From: CF-113 sp035308345 | Lineage (GTDB): Bacteria > Chloroflexota > Ktedonobacteria > Ktedonobacterales > Ktedonobacteraceae | Direction of reading: 5' to 3' | NCBI GenBank assembly: GCA_035308345.1 | Contig: DATGGW010000403.1 | Coordinates: 1-8,162, forward strand | Length of the DNA: 8,162 nt | Part shown: one piece after another, positions 1-5,691 of the stretch | Layout of the letters: every line of letters begins with the position of its first letter | Numbering within the stretch: position 1 is the first letter of the stretch | Notes under the pieces: model-generated | The model's database searches: none | Told to the model about the DNA's origin: nothing | The model's input: only the letters and a program-made list of their open reading frames with translations | Made by a program: the position numbers and the translations under genes

Positions 1-200
1 ACGCCATTTCAGCTACGTGTCCCCATGCTGGAGGCCCGCTTGACGAGGGAACACTGCAGGGCGATGTCGTGGAATGTCCCTGGCACAGATCGCGCTTCTG
101 TATGCGCGACGGGCGTGTGCTCACAGGTCCGGCGACCGTAAATGCGCCTCGCTACGATGTGCGCATCCAGGATGACCAGGTCGAGATCAGGCGAGCGTAA
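1..200 (+). CDS. Rieske [2Fe-2S] protein, C-terminal part (5' end outside window)
   Basis: The open frame enters the window with its first whole codon at base 3 and stops with TAA at 198-200. It shows a complete Rieske cluster-binding signature: C-P-H at bases 18-26, sixteen residues, then C-P-W-H at about 75-86. Two Cys and two His would bind a [2Fe-2S] cluster. After the second box come R-S-R-F-C and a short beta-rich tail ending in E-I-R-R-A. Such domains transfer electrons as soluble ferredoxins or as parts of oxygenases and membrane proteins. Which one this is cannot be told, because the N-terminal part is missing; the frame stops only about 38 codons after the second box, so the Rieske domain is C-terminal. 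The gene runs in the same direction as the next one, with a 103-bp gap. The family call is secure from the motif spacing; the physiological role is unknown. Confidence 0.9.
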   Translation, partial: AISATCPHAGGPLDEGTLQGDVVECPWHRSRFCMRDGRVLTGPATVNAPRYDVRIQDDQVEIRRA

Positions 201-292
201 ACACTACCCGCGGAAGCCATTGCTCACTCGCTATACTGGAAATGGAAAGTATTCATCCAGTTATCGTTTACTTTCCCTATGCCCGGTAGTAT

Positions 293-296
293 GGAG
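293..296 (+). promoter_or_regulatory. Ribosome binding site that sets the start of the CpaF-like gene
   Basis: GGAG lies seven bases before ATG 304. The open frame extends upstream to an ATG at 142, but that start lies inside the Rieske coding region and the extra residues are Arg/Ser-rich, as expected for an out-of-frame reading of a neighbouring gene. ATG 304 is therefore chosen. Confidence 0.7.
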
Positions 297-303
297 TGAT
301 CTT

Positions 304-1827
304 ATGCAGCCCGATCAACCTGGAGACGCGTCACTGGCAGCCGCACAAACGCAAACCGAACGCAGCCCGCGCGCTCGTGTTGGCACTGGCGCGCGCGGCT
401 CAATGCGTGTCACTAATCGCTATACCATGCCCCCGCTGACACCGCGAACGCGGCAGCAGCGTTCAACCAATCTCTGGGATGCGCAAGGTTCTGTCCCTTT
501 TGACGAAGATGCGTGGTTAAATGATGCATTGCCAACTGCGCCCGCGCGAATTGAAAGCAGGGAAAGCGCATTACCGGCAGGAGATGGCCATATTATCCCC
601 GGACACCGGCTATGGCCTGTAGTTTACCGGCTGAATGAACGTGTCTGCCAGGAGCTGGCGCACAGGCGATCTATTGTCGAGGGCGCTGACGCGGAGTTGG
701 AAGAGCTGGCGCGAAGATATGCTGTCGATATGCTGCGCGCTGAACCTGCTCTGGCGGATCAGATCTATAACCTTACCCAGGCTGAGCAGGTAGTGCAGGG
801 TGTGATTGATGAGGCGCTGGGATCTGGCCCGCTTGCCGCGCTGCTGCGTGATGCGTCTGTGACGGAGGTTTTGGCTGTTGGCCCCCGCCTCACCATGATA
901 GAGCGAAACGGAGATATGCTCGAAGTGCCTTGCCACTTCGAGAATGAGCAGCACATGAATCGCATCGTGGAGAATATCATGCGCAGCGCGGGGCGCGTGT
1001 TTGATCCATCTATCGCGATTACCAATGCGCGTTTGCCGGATGGCACATTTGTGAACGTCATCATGCCGCCCAGCGCGGTCAAGGGACCAACCATCACCAT
1101 GCGCAAGCGCAGGAAGAGCGTACCCACCCTGGCGGAGCTGGTCGTACAGGGAACAATGTCGCAGCCAATGGCCGATTTCTTGCGGACATGTGTGCAGGCG
1201 CGCCTGAACATCGTAATCTGCGGGGGCCTGCGTTCAGGACGCACGACGCTTTTGAATGCGCTGGCGGCATGTATTTCCGATACAGAGCGCATCGTCACGC
1301 TTGAGGATGTAGCGGAGCTAAAGCTTAATCAGAAACAGGTTGTCTCTTTCGAGGCGCGCCTGACCGGCTCCGATAGCAGTGTGCGCGAGCTGTTGTTGTG
1401 CGCGCTGCATATGCGACCGGAGCGTGTGATTCTGGGGGATTGCTGGAACGATGAAGCTGGCGTGCTGCTCTCGGCGCTGTATGCGGGCTGCGACGGTTCG
1501 CTCTTTAACGCGTATGCCAACGGCTTGCAGGACTGTTTGAGCCGCCTGGAGATGTTGTGGCTGGCGAGCAGGCCGGGTGCGTCAATTTCGACGGTACGCG
1601 AGCAGGTGGCGCGTGCCGTTCACCTGGTAATCTACCTGGCGCGCCTGTCGGCCGGGCCGCGCAAAGTCATGAATATCGCGCAAGTACTGGGTGTAGAGCG
1701 AGGCAGGGTCAAGGCACGCAGCATTTTTCACTACCAGGAAAACGCTGACGGTCAGGGGAGATTCGAGCCAGAGGGGTTGGCACAAAACGGCCTGGCGCAG
1801 ATGAGCCATACACACGCGGCCAGGTGA
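304..1827 (+). CDS. CpaF/TadA-like type II/IV secretion ATPase with degenerate catalytic motifs
   Basis: The protein has 507 residues from ATG 304. Residues 1-100 are low-complexity and polar. A CpaF-type N-terminal domain follows at about 105-295, including an R-L-P-D-G-T motif near 240. The RecA-like ATPase domain covers about 300-450. Homologues power assembly of Flp/Tad pili or type II/IV secretion at the inner face of the membrane. The fold markers are all present: a P-loop frame G-G-L-R-S-G-R-T-T (307-315), an Asp-box T-L-E-D (332-335), a Walker B region (375-383) and a G-C-D-G-S...Y-A-N segment (395-406). Key residues differ from the family consensus: P-loop Lys is Arg313, Walker B Glu is Asp379 with the following Val-Arg replaced by Cys-Trp, and the two signature His are Cys396 and Tyr404. 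No other pilus or secretion gene is nearby. It may be a weak, regulatory or inactive ATPase. Family assignment is firm; activity is doubtful. Confidence 0.85.
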   Translation: MQPDQPGDASLAAAQTQTERSPRARVGTGARGSMRVTNRYTMPPLTPRTRQQRSTNLWDAQGSVPFDEDAWLNDALPTAPARIESRESALPAGDGHIIPGHRLWPVVYRLNERVCQELAHRRSIVEGADAELEELARRYAVDMLRAEPALADQIYNLTQAEQVVQGVIDEALGSGPLAALLRDASVTEVLAVGPRLTMIERNGDMLEVPCHFENEQHMNRIVENIMRSAGRVFDPSIAITNARLPDGTFVNVIMPPSAVKGPTITMRKRRKSVPTLAELVVQGTMSQPMADFLRTCVQARLNIVICGGLRSGRTTLLNALAACISDTERIVTLEDVAELKLNQKQVVSFEARLTGSDSSVRELLLCALHMRPERVILGDCWNDEAGVLLSALYAGCDGSLFNAYANGLQDCLSRLEMLWLASRPGASISTVREQVARAVHLVIYLARLSAGPRKVMNIAQVLGVERGRVKARSIFHYQENADGQGRFEPEGLAQNGLAQMSHTHAAR

Positions 1828-1865
1828 GCCATTTATGACGCGCGACCCGATGCAGGGGCAGTGGG

Positions 1866-2522
1866 CTATAGAGTCAGTTCGTTCTTGAACTCGTCCAGGT
1901 ACGCGCGCATGAAAGCGATGCGTCGCGTGGCCAGCCTGCGGCCCGTTGTGGTGGACATGCTGTCGCCCAGTTTGAGCAATTTGGTAAAAAAGTGGTCGAG
2001 CATGTAGTGGTGATCATCCGGGGTATGCTTTTCGGCGAAAGGGTCATCGGGGTGATAAGTGAGCGTCTGCGGGGTGCGCCGCACCGTTCCGGTGATGGCC
2101 CAGCGCAGGATGCCAATAGCTCCCAGGCTATCCAGGCGATCCGCGTCGCGAACAATGCGCGCTTCCAGGGTGCGAGGCTCTATGCCCCGGCTGAAGCTAT
2201 GCGTGACAATGGCATGCACTATTGCTTCCTGCGCGGCGCTCGGAGCCTGGTACCTTCCCAACAGCTTGCTGGCTTCGCTCGCCGACAGGTCGGCGTGGTG
2301 TTGTCCCTCTTCATGCGCGAGACGACCAACATCATGCAGCAAGGCGGCCATGCCGGTAATAAAAGCATCTGCATTCTCTTGTTTCGCGATGTACATAGCA
2401 AGTTCGTAGACACGCCTGATATGCTCCCAGCCATGCGCGGGGTCATCAAAGTGCTTGAAACGCTCCTGTATCTCGCTGTATACCAGTGACAGGAGCTGCG
2501 ACTCTTCAGTCTCTGTTTGCAT
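1866..2522 (-). CDS. HD-domain phosphohydrolase (YpgQ/YedJ-like)
   Basis: This is a 218-residue protein starting at ATG 2522-2520. An AGGA stretch lies about 14 bases upstream, a loose ribosome-site spacing. HD-domain residues are in order: His30 and His34 (D-P-A-H-G-W-E-H), the metal-binding His63-Asp64 pair (L-L-H-D-V-G-R), and Asp126/Asp128 (R-D-A-D-R-L-D) followed by S-L-G-A-I-G. This set and the length match the YpgQ/YedJ group of the HD superfamily, metal-dependent phosphohydrolases; B. subtilis YpgQ acts on nucleoside triphosphates, but the substrate here cannot be read from sequence. The protein is expected to be cytoplasmic, with no signal peptide or membrane segment. It converges on the CpaF-like gene with a 38-bp gap and is divergent from the LuxR-type regulator. 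No partner gene suggests a pathway. Confidence 0.88.
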   Translation of the reverse strand: MQTETEESQLLSLVYSEIQERFKHFDDPAHGWEHIRRVYELAMYIAKQENADAFITGMAALLHDVGRLAHEEGQHHADLSASEASKLLGRYQAPSAAQEAIVHAIVTHSFSRGIEPRTLEARIVRDADRLDSLGAIGILRWAITGTVRRTPQTLTYHPDDPFAEKHTPDDHHYMLDHFFTKLLKLGDSMSTTTGRRLATRRIAFMRAYLDEFKNELTL

Positions 2523-2642
2523 AGCTGTGCCTGGTTTCCTTTCTGTCTAAAGCTGCCGCGTGTAGTCACTGCGCTCATAGATGTGGAAAACAAGAAATCC
2601 CCCAGATGAGTGATGTTTAACACCGCCTGGTTGTCCATACTT

Positions 2643-2652
2643 GTCTATAGAC
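2643..2652. promoter_or_regulatory. Perfect 10-bp palindrome in the divergent intergenic region
   Basis: GTCTATAGAC is a perfect palindrome in the 206-bp gap between the divergent HD-domain gene and the LuxR-type regulator gene. It could be an operator half or chance. I saw no clean -35/-10 pair with normal spacing in this gap on either strand. Confidence 0.25.
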
Positions 2653-2728
2653 CCATATTATTAAAGCACATGCGAGATTGATAAGCCAGAGAACGCATGC
2701 GAATTGTGCATATTGGTAGGAGTCAGTA

Positions 2729-3541
2729 GTGCAATATAACCAGACAGATGAGACGCAGCGAACAACGATTGCTATTCAATCAATGCTGCATGATAGTGAA
2801 ATGTTTGACTCTATTGGAGTGGATACACTACAAGCCGATCGAAACAAGCTTGATACACGCGCGAAAACAGCGGTTATCAGCATATTGCTTGCAGATGACC
2901 ATGCATTGATGCGCGAAGGTCTGCGCCAGTTGCTCGAATTTGAGGATGATATGCGCGTTGTAGCCGAAGCTGTGAACGGCCTTGACGCCATGCAGCAGGT
3001 GCGCAAACTGCTTCCGGACGTTGTGTTGATGGATATCAGTATGCCGGTAGTAGATGGCCTGGCCGTCACACAGCAAATCACGCAAGAATACCCATCGGTG
3101 GCTGTGATAATGCTGACTATGTATCGCCAGCAGCAGCATGTTTTACAGGCCATACGCAGCGGAGCCAGGGGCTACCTGCTCAAAAGCGCCTCGTCGCAGG
3201 AGCTTGCGCAGGCTATTCGCAAAGTACATGAGGGCGGCATGCTGATCGAGCCAGAAGTGACGAGTACCCTTGTCAACGAATATCGCCGCCTGTCAGACCT
3301 GACATCCAGCGGCCCATCCATCCACTCCCTCACCGCGAAAGAGGTAGAGATTGTCCGCTACGTGGCAGCCGGCATGAGCAATAAAGAGATCGCCCAGAAG
3401 CTGATCTATTCCGAGAAAACAGTCAAGAATTACCTGTCAATCATCTTTCAGAAGCTGGGCATTCGCGATCGCACGCAGGCGGCCATCTTCGCCTTCCGCC
3501 ACGGTCTCATCCCCGAAGAGGATATCGCTGAGGAATTATGA
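2729..3541 (+). CDS. NarL/LuxR-family two-component response regulator
   Basis: The protein has 270 residues and starts with GTG 2729, placed six bases after GGAG (2719-2722); that spacing supports the start. Residues 1-47 are an unrecognised polar extension. The receiver domain covers about 49-168, with acidic residues Asp56-Asp57, phospho-acceptor Asp102 (L-M-D-I-S-M-P), Thr130 and Lys152, all intact. A short linker leads to a LuxR/GerE helix-turn-helix at about 199-260 (L-T-A-K-E-V-E-I-V-R, then N-K-E-I-A-Q-K-L and T-V-K-N-Y-L). It should bind DNA as a dimer after phosphorylation by a sensor kinase. No kinase gene is adjacent, so it is an orphan in this window. The N-terminal extension before the receiver is unusual for the family, whose members normally start almost directly with the receiver. 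Confidence 0.93.
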   Translation: MQYNQTDETQRTTIAIQSMLHDSEMFDSIGVDTLQADRNKLDTRAKTAVISILLADDHALMREGLRQLLEFEDDMRVVAEAVNGLDAMQQVRKLLPDVVLMDISMPVVDGLAVTQQITQEYPSVAVIMLTMYRQQQHVLQAIRSGARGYLLKSASSQELAQAIRKVHEGGMLIEPEVTSTLVNEYRRLSDLTSSGPSIHSLTAKEVEIVRYVAAGMSNKEIAQKLIYSEKTVKNYLSIIFQKLGIRDRTQAAIFAFRHGLIPEEDIAEEL

Positions 3542-3552
3542 GTTGTAGAAAG

Positions 3553-3625
3553 TGACCGCGGTGGGACTCGAACCCACGACCACACGCTTAAAAGGCGCGT
3601 GCTCTACCGGCTGAGCTACGCGGTC
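3553..3625 (-). tRNA. tRNA-Lys (anticodon UUU)
   Basis: Read on the minus strand, the 73 bases fold as a complete cloverleaf. The acceptor stem is GACCGCG with CGCGGTC and discriminator A. The D arm is GCTC...GAGC. The anticodon stem is CGCGC with GCGTG (one G-U pair) around the loop CTTTTAA, giving anticodon TTT. The T arm is GTGGG-TTCGAGT-CCCAC. The 3' CCA is not encoded (the genomic sequence continues CTT), so it must be added after transcription. The gene lies 11 bp past the stop codon of the response regulator and on the opposite strand. Confidence 0.97.
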
Positions 3626-3638
3626 GCGTAACGAAGTA

Positions 3639-3647
3639 AGTATATCA
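3639..3647 (-). promoter_or_regulatory. Extended -10 promoter of tRNA-Lys
   Basis: On the minus strand TGATATACT (an extended -10, TG-N-TATACT) ends 13 bases before the first base of the tRNA, placing the likely transcription start about seven bases upstream of the mature 5' end. A good -35 hexamer at normal spacing was not seen; the extended -10 may compensate. Confidence 0.55.
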
Positions 3648-3666
3648 TTTTCGTCAAGAGAATTTT

Positions 3667-3709
3667 TTCGGCAAAAATTGATCTGTCAACATTCGGCAAA
3701 AATTGATCT
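3667..3709. repeat. Two 18-bp perfect direct repeats between divergent promoters
   Basis: TTCGGCAAAAATTGATCT occurs at 3667-3684 and again, identically, at 3692-3709, a period of 25 bp with a 7-bp spacer (GTCAACA). The pair sits between the minus-strand tRNA-Lys promoter and the plus-strand promoter of the receiver-domain gene, and its last base touches the -35 box of the latter. It may be a tandem operator. An alternative is the repeated terminal sequence of a lost insertion sequence, since some IS families, IS21 among them, carry repeated units at their ends. The sequence alone does not decide. Confidence 0.75.
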
Positions 3710-3737
3710 TGCTTGTTGAAAAAGAACATGTTACACT
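3709..3737 (+). promoter_or_regulatory. Candidate sigma70-type promoter for the receiver/YtxH operon
   Basis: TTGCTT (3709-3714) and TACACT (3732-3737) are separated by 17 bp. Transcription would start near 3744 and give a leader of about 140 nt before GTG 3882. An alternative pairing is TTGTTG (3713-3718) with TACTTT (3737-3742), spacing 18. Confidence 0.5.
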
Positions 3738-3746
3738 ACTTTTGTG

Positions 3747-3762
3747 CAATACTTGAGTATTG
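3747..3762. promoter_or_regulatory. Dyad CAATACT-TG-AGTATTG at the predicted transcription start
   Basis: Two perfect 7-bp arms flank a 2-bp centre just downstream of the -10 box. The position, overlapping the expected start of transcription, fits an operator for a dimeric repressor; with a 2-base centre it is a poor RNA hairpin. No regulator can be named. Confidence 0.45.
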
Positions 3763-3842
3763 GGTACGACGCTTGACTAGATGAACCCGAATACACTTCG
3801 CCAACGTATAACAAACAAATAAGAAAAACGGGAGGAGGCAAA

Positions 3843-3869
3843 TTCTCACCGGCCAATCGGTCGGGAGAA
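3843..3869 (+). promoter_or_regulatory. Leader hairpin between a strong ribosome site and the GTG start
   Basis: The mRNA can form an 11-bp stem: TTCTC, a bulged A, CCGGCC, loop AATC, GGTCGG, GAGAA (one G-U pair). It lies between GGAGGAGG (3831-3838) and the start codon GTG 3882. The stem buries a second purine-rich site, GGGAG (3863-3867). Folding shortens the linear distance from GGAGGAGG to GTG from 43 to about 16 bases, so it could present or restrict ribosome binding. This is inference from sequence only. Confidence 0.45.
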
Positions 3870-3881
3870 GCGCCAGGTATA

Positions 3882-4277
3882 GTGGGAAAACAGATACTGA
3901 TTGTTGACGACAAAAGCGAGTTGCTGCACCTGATGCGCCGCGTCCTGGAGGACGAACAGTACCAGGTTTCTATTCTGCAAGATGGGAAAAACGCTTTCGC
4001 CACCACGAAAGCCATGCTCCCGGATTTGTTGATTCTTGACCTGAAGCTGGGGGATATCTCCGGCAAAGATGTACTCAAGCAGTTAAAGGATGATGCTGTT
4101 ACCGCCGAGATTCCCGTGATTGTCTACACGGCAGCGGTGCTCGAGGCGGAAGAGGTGGACAGGCTCATCGCCAGCGACCCCGTTTATTATCAAGGCGTGC
4201 GCCTGATTCAAAAGCCCTTTGAGCTGCCACAACTGCTGGATATGGTAGAGCAGGTGGTAAATGAGCCTGTAAGCTAA
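3882..4277 (+). CDS. Stand-alone response-regulator receiver domain protein
   Basis: This is a 131-residue protein made of one CheY-like receiver domain and no output domain. Acidic residues Asp9-Asp10, phospho-acceptor Asp53 (L-I-L-D-L), Thr83 and Lys111-Pro112 are all in place, so phosphorylation is expected. Such proteins act as phosphorelay intermediates or bind a partner when phosphorylated; the partner is not in this window. The start GTG 3882 is the only usual start codon that keeps the conserved beginning I-L-I-V-D-D near the N-terminus. Only a short AGG (4 bases away) lies at normal distance, while GGAGGAGG is 43 bases upstream beyond a hairpin. The frame is open further upstream to 3777 without ATG, GTG or TTG. 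The YtxH-like gene follows after 37 bp and is probably co-transcribed. Confidence 0.9.
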   Translation: MGKQILIVDDKSELLHLMRRVLEDEQYQVSILQDGKNAFATTKAMLPDLLILDLKLGDISGKDVLKQLKDDAVTAEIPVIVYTAAVLEAEEVDRLIASDPVYYQGVRLIQKPFELPQLLDMVEQVVNEPVS

Positions 4278-4314
4278 CGGGACATAGTGGTTTGTGTAAA
4301 TTTAGGAGGAAACT

Positions 4315-4572
4315 ATGAAGTTTATATTTGGTTTGGCAGTTGGTTTTGGTTTGGGCATAGCTGTCGGTCTGCTGCTTGCGCCGCAGTCGGGCGAGGATAC
4401 CCGCAGCCTGCTTGGCGAGCAGGGTATGACGCTGCGCGACCGCACAGGTGGTCTGAGTGAGGGGTTACGCGCACGCGCCACCGATGCGTTGTCACAGGGC
4501 CGCGAAATGTACCAGCGCACCCGGAGCGAGCTGACGGATACCTACAACAAGACACGTTCCGGCGAGATGTAG
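4315..4572 (+). CDS. YtxH-like small membrane protein
   Basis: This is an 85-residue protein with a strong AGGAGG (4304-4309) five bases before ATG 4315. Residues 3-22 form a glycine-rich hydrophobic helix that would anchor the protein in the cytoplasmic membrane. It is followed by L-A-P-Q-S-G-E-D-T-R (21-30), the hallmark of YtxH-family proteins (usual form L-x-A-P-x-S-G-x-x-T-R). The remainder is polar, charged and predicted helical. YtxH proteins are widespread, often linked to stress responses in Gram-positive bacteria, but have no defined biochemical role. The gene follows the receiver-domain gene by 37 bp in the same direction, suggesting a shared transcript, and ends 23 bp before an inverted-repeat element that may end transcription. 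Confidence 0.85.
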   Translation: MKFIFGLAVGFGLGIAVGLLLAPQSGEDTRSLLGEQGMTLRDRTGGLSEGLRARATDALSQGREMYQRTRSELTDTYNKTRSGEM

Positions 4573-4595
4573 GGTTTATTTAATAGGGAAAGATG

Positions 4596-4685
4596 CCAGG
4601 GCGACCGCAAGGGTCGCCCCTACTATATACGCGCAAACAAGGATGCCCCGTGTATGGTAGGGGCGCACCCTTGCGGTCGCCCTGG
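4596..4685. repeat. 90-bp inverted-repeat element (MITE/REP-like), possible two-way terminator
   Basis: A 28-bp left arm (4596-4623, beginning CCAGGGCGACCGC) and a 29-bp right arm (4657-4685) are reverse complements except for one extra base in the right arm. The 33-bp centre contains a further inner stem, ATACGCG (4627-4633) with CGTGTAT (4649-4655), so almost the whole element can fold. It carries no reading frame of its own. It lies between the convergent YtxH-like and small unknown genes, 9 bp from the stop of the latter, where it could stop transcription from both sides. The shape fits a short non-autonomous repeat; copy number elsewhere in the genome is unknown. Confidence 0.85.
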
Positions 4686-4694
4686 AACTGGTAT

Positions 4695-4937
4695 TTATTT
4701 TTCATATTGCTTGATGAGCTTATCCACCATGTTGCCGATTTCGTGCCAGATGTAGTGCTGGTAGTCCAGCATTTTCGCCTGGTTCAGGTCGTACTCCTGG
4801 TTTGAGGCATCTTTGCGGGCGTTCTCCTCGAAGCGCCTGGACAGCGCCAGCTTCTTTTCGCCCTGGTCATGCAGGTAAGCCGTCATTGCCTGTAAGTCCT
4901 TTAGCAGGGCTGCGAGTTTTTCTTCACTGCTTGCCAT
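4695..4937 (-). CDS. Small charged helical protein of unknown function
   Basis: This 80-residue protein is not one I recognise. It is rich in Lys, Glu, Asp, Gln and Leu and looks entirely helical, with a possible coiled coil over residues 1-45; it ends with an aromatic stretch (Y-Q-H-Y-I-W-H) and a basic tail. It has no signal peptide, membrane helix or Cys. The start ATG 4937-4935 has AGGGGA about nine bases upstream, lying within the last codons of the AhpD-like gene. The two genes are separated by only 4 bp on the same strand, so they form an operon with likely coupled translation. This links its role, loosely, to the redox protein upstream. The coding call rests on the ribosome site, the operon spacing and the protein-like composition. 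Confidence 0.7.
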   Translation of the reverse strand: MASSEEKLAALLKDLQAMTAYLHDQGEKKLALSRRFEENARKDASNQEYDLNQAKMLDYQHYIWHEIGNMVDKLIKQYEK

Positions 4938-4941
4938 GTTG

Positions 4942-5466
4942 TTATTCCCCTGTTGCCTGTTCTGGCTGGTTCAACTGGAGCGCGTCAGCGTAGCGATTAA
5001 AGAAATTGAACAGGCCGATCACCGTAGCGATCTCCACGATTTCGCCGTCGTCAAAGTGCGCCTGCAGTTCATCCCACAGCGTCTCATCCACTTCGCGCGC
5101 GCCTGTCGTCATGATCTCGGCGAAACGCAGCGCCGCCAATTCGCGCGCCGTGAACAGGTGGCTATACGTATCGATATGGTAGAGCGCGTCGAGCAGCTCT
5201 TCCGTCACCCCGAACTGCTTTGCCAAAGCAGTATGTGCCGCCATTCAGTAGAAGCAATGATTGACCTGCGAGACACGCACGGCCAGCAATTCCTTTAACC
5301 TGGGGTCAACCGTGCCGCCGCGCATGGCCGTTTGCAATAACTGCATGCTCTGCCGCTCCAGTTCAGGACGATGCCCCATCGTGCGAAACAGCGTAGACAT
5401 GGTCGCAAAGGGCAGCGCCTCATCCTCTGGAAATGGGATATCATCGACCGGCGGTATGCGCGACAT
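4942..5466 (-). CDS. AhpD/carboxymuconolactone-decarboxylase-like protein, probable selenoprotein (CxxU)
   Basis: Two reading frames, 5466-5245 and 5244-4942, are in the same phase and separated by one TGA (5247-5245). Read through, they give a 174-residue protein of normal length and layout for the AhpD-like family. In AhpD the proton-relay residues are Glu118, Cys130, Cys133 and His137; here the matching set is Glu59, Cys71, position 74 and His78, with identical spacing. Position 74 is the TGA, so the motif reads C-F-Y-U, with selenocysteine replacing the second Cys. A bacterial SECIS-like hairpin follows at the right distance. The family performs peroxide or disulfide chemistry through this motif, and AhpD-like selenoproteins with CxxU are known. 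Alternatives are a Cys-to-stop mutation or a sequencing error; both halves remain well conserved. The stop is directly followed by ATG, so automatic annotation would show two genes. The start M-S-R-I-P-P fits the family; the ribosome site is weak. Confidence 0.75.
5214..5232 (-). promoter_or_regulatory. Candidate bacterial SECIS hairpin for the in-frame UGA at 5247-5245
   Basis: On the mRNA strand ACTGCTTT-GGC-AAAGCAGT forms a perfect 8-bp stem with a 3-base apical loop. Exactly 20 bases separate the UGA from the loop (published bacterial SECIS models ask for about 16-37), and the loop begins with G, as those models require. The hairpin lies within the coding sequence for T-A-L-A-K-Q. Its job would be to bind SelB and deliver Sec-tRNA to the UGA. 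Confidence 0.65.
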
Positions 5467-5625
5467 AGGATAATGACTTCTTTCATCTATTGTTTGTAAT
5501 GGGCCAATTTTTTAATACATCATCATTGTAATAGACGTGACGTGGATGCGCAACAATCAATACGCACCTGTGCACTCCCGCTCTGTAACATTACCAACCA
5601 GGATCGGTAATAAGCGTTTCCCGTC

Positions 5626-5677
5626 CTGTAGGGACAAGGCCCACGCATCCGCCCTCAGCCGCCCATTGTCCCTACAG
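5626..5677. repeat. 52-bp inverted-repeat element
   Basis: CTGTAGGGACAA (5626-5637) and TTGTCCCTACAG (5666-5677) are perfect 12-bp reverse complements around a 28-bp C-rich centre. It lies in the 298-bp gap between the divergent AhpD-like and methyltransferase genes, just upstream of the methyltransferase promoter. The arm shares the GTAGGG core with the 90-bp element at 4596-4685, so the two may be related dispersed repeats. A smaller 6-bp pair, ATTACC/GGTAAT, lies at 5590-5611. I saw nothing else in the rest of this gap besides the promoter. Confidence 0.7.
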
Positions 5678-5691
5678 ACATGCTGGCCACT

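Noticed and set aside
142..303. Upstream extension of the CpaF-like frame to ATG 142
   Set aside because: It overlaps the Rieske coding sequence in another frame, has a composition typical of off-frame reading, and ATG 304 has a good GGAG site.
765..1298. Minus-strand open frame of 177 codons inside the CpaF-like gene
   Set aside because: Antisense shadow of a conserved coding region; composition rich in Ser, Arg and Thr without family motifs.
5244..5247. Interpretation as two separate genes with TGA-ATG stop-start coupling
   Set aside because: The break would split a single conserved fold at its active site, leaving neither half functional; phase, spacing and hairpin favour read-through as selenocysteine.
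4936..5298. Plus-strand open frame of 120 codons opposite the AhpD-like gene
   Set aside because: It lies antisense to a gene with clear family motifs, has no ribosome site and no recognisable sequence.
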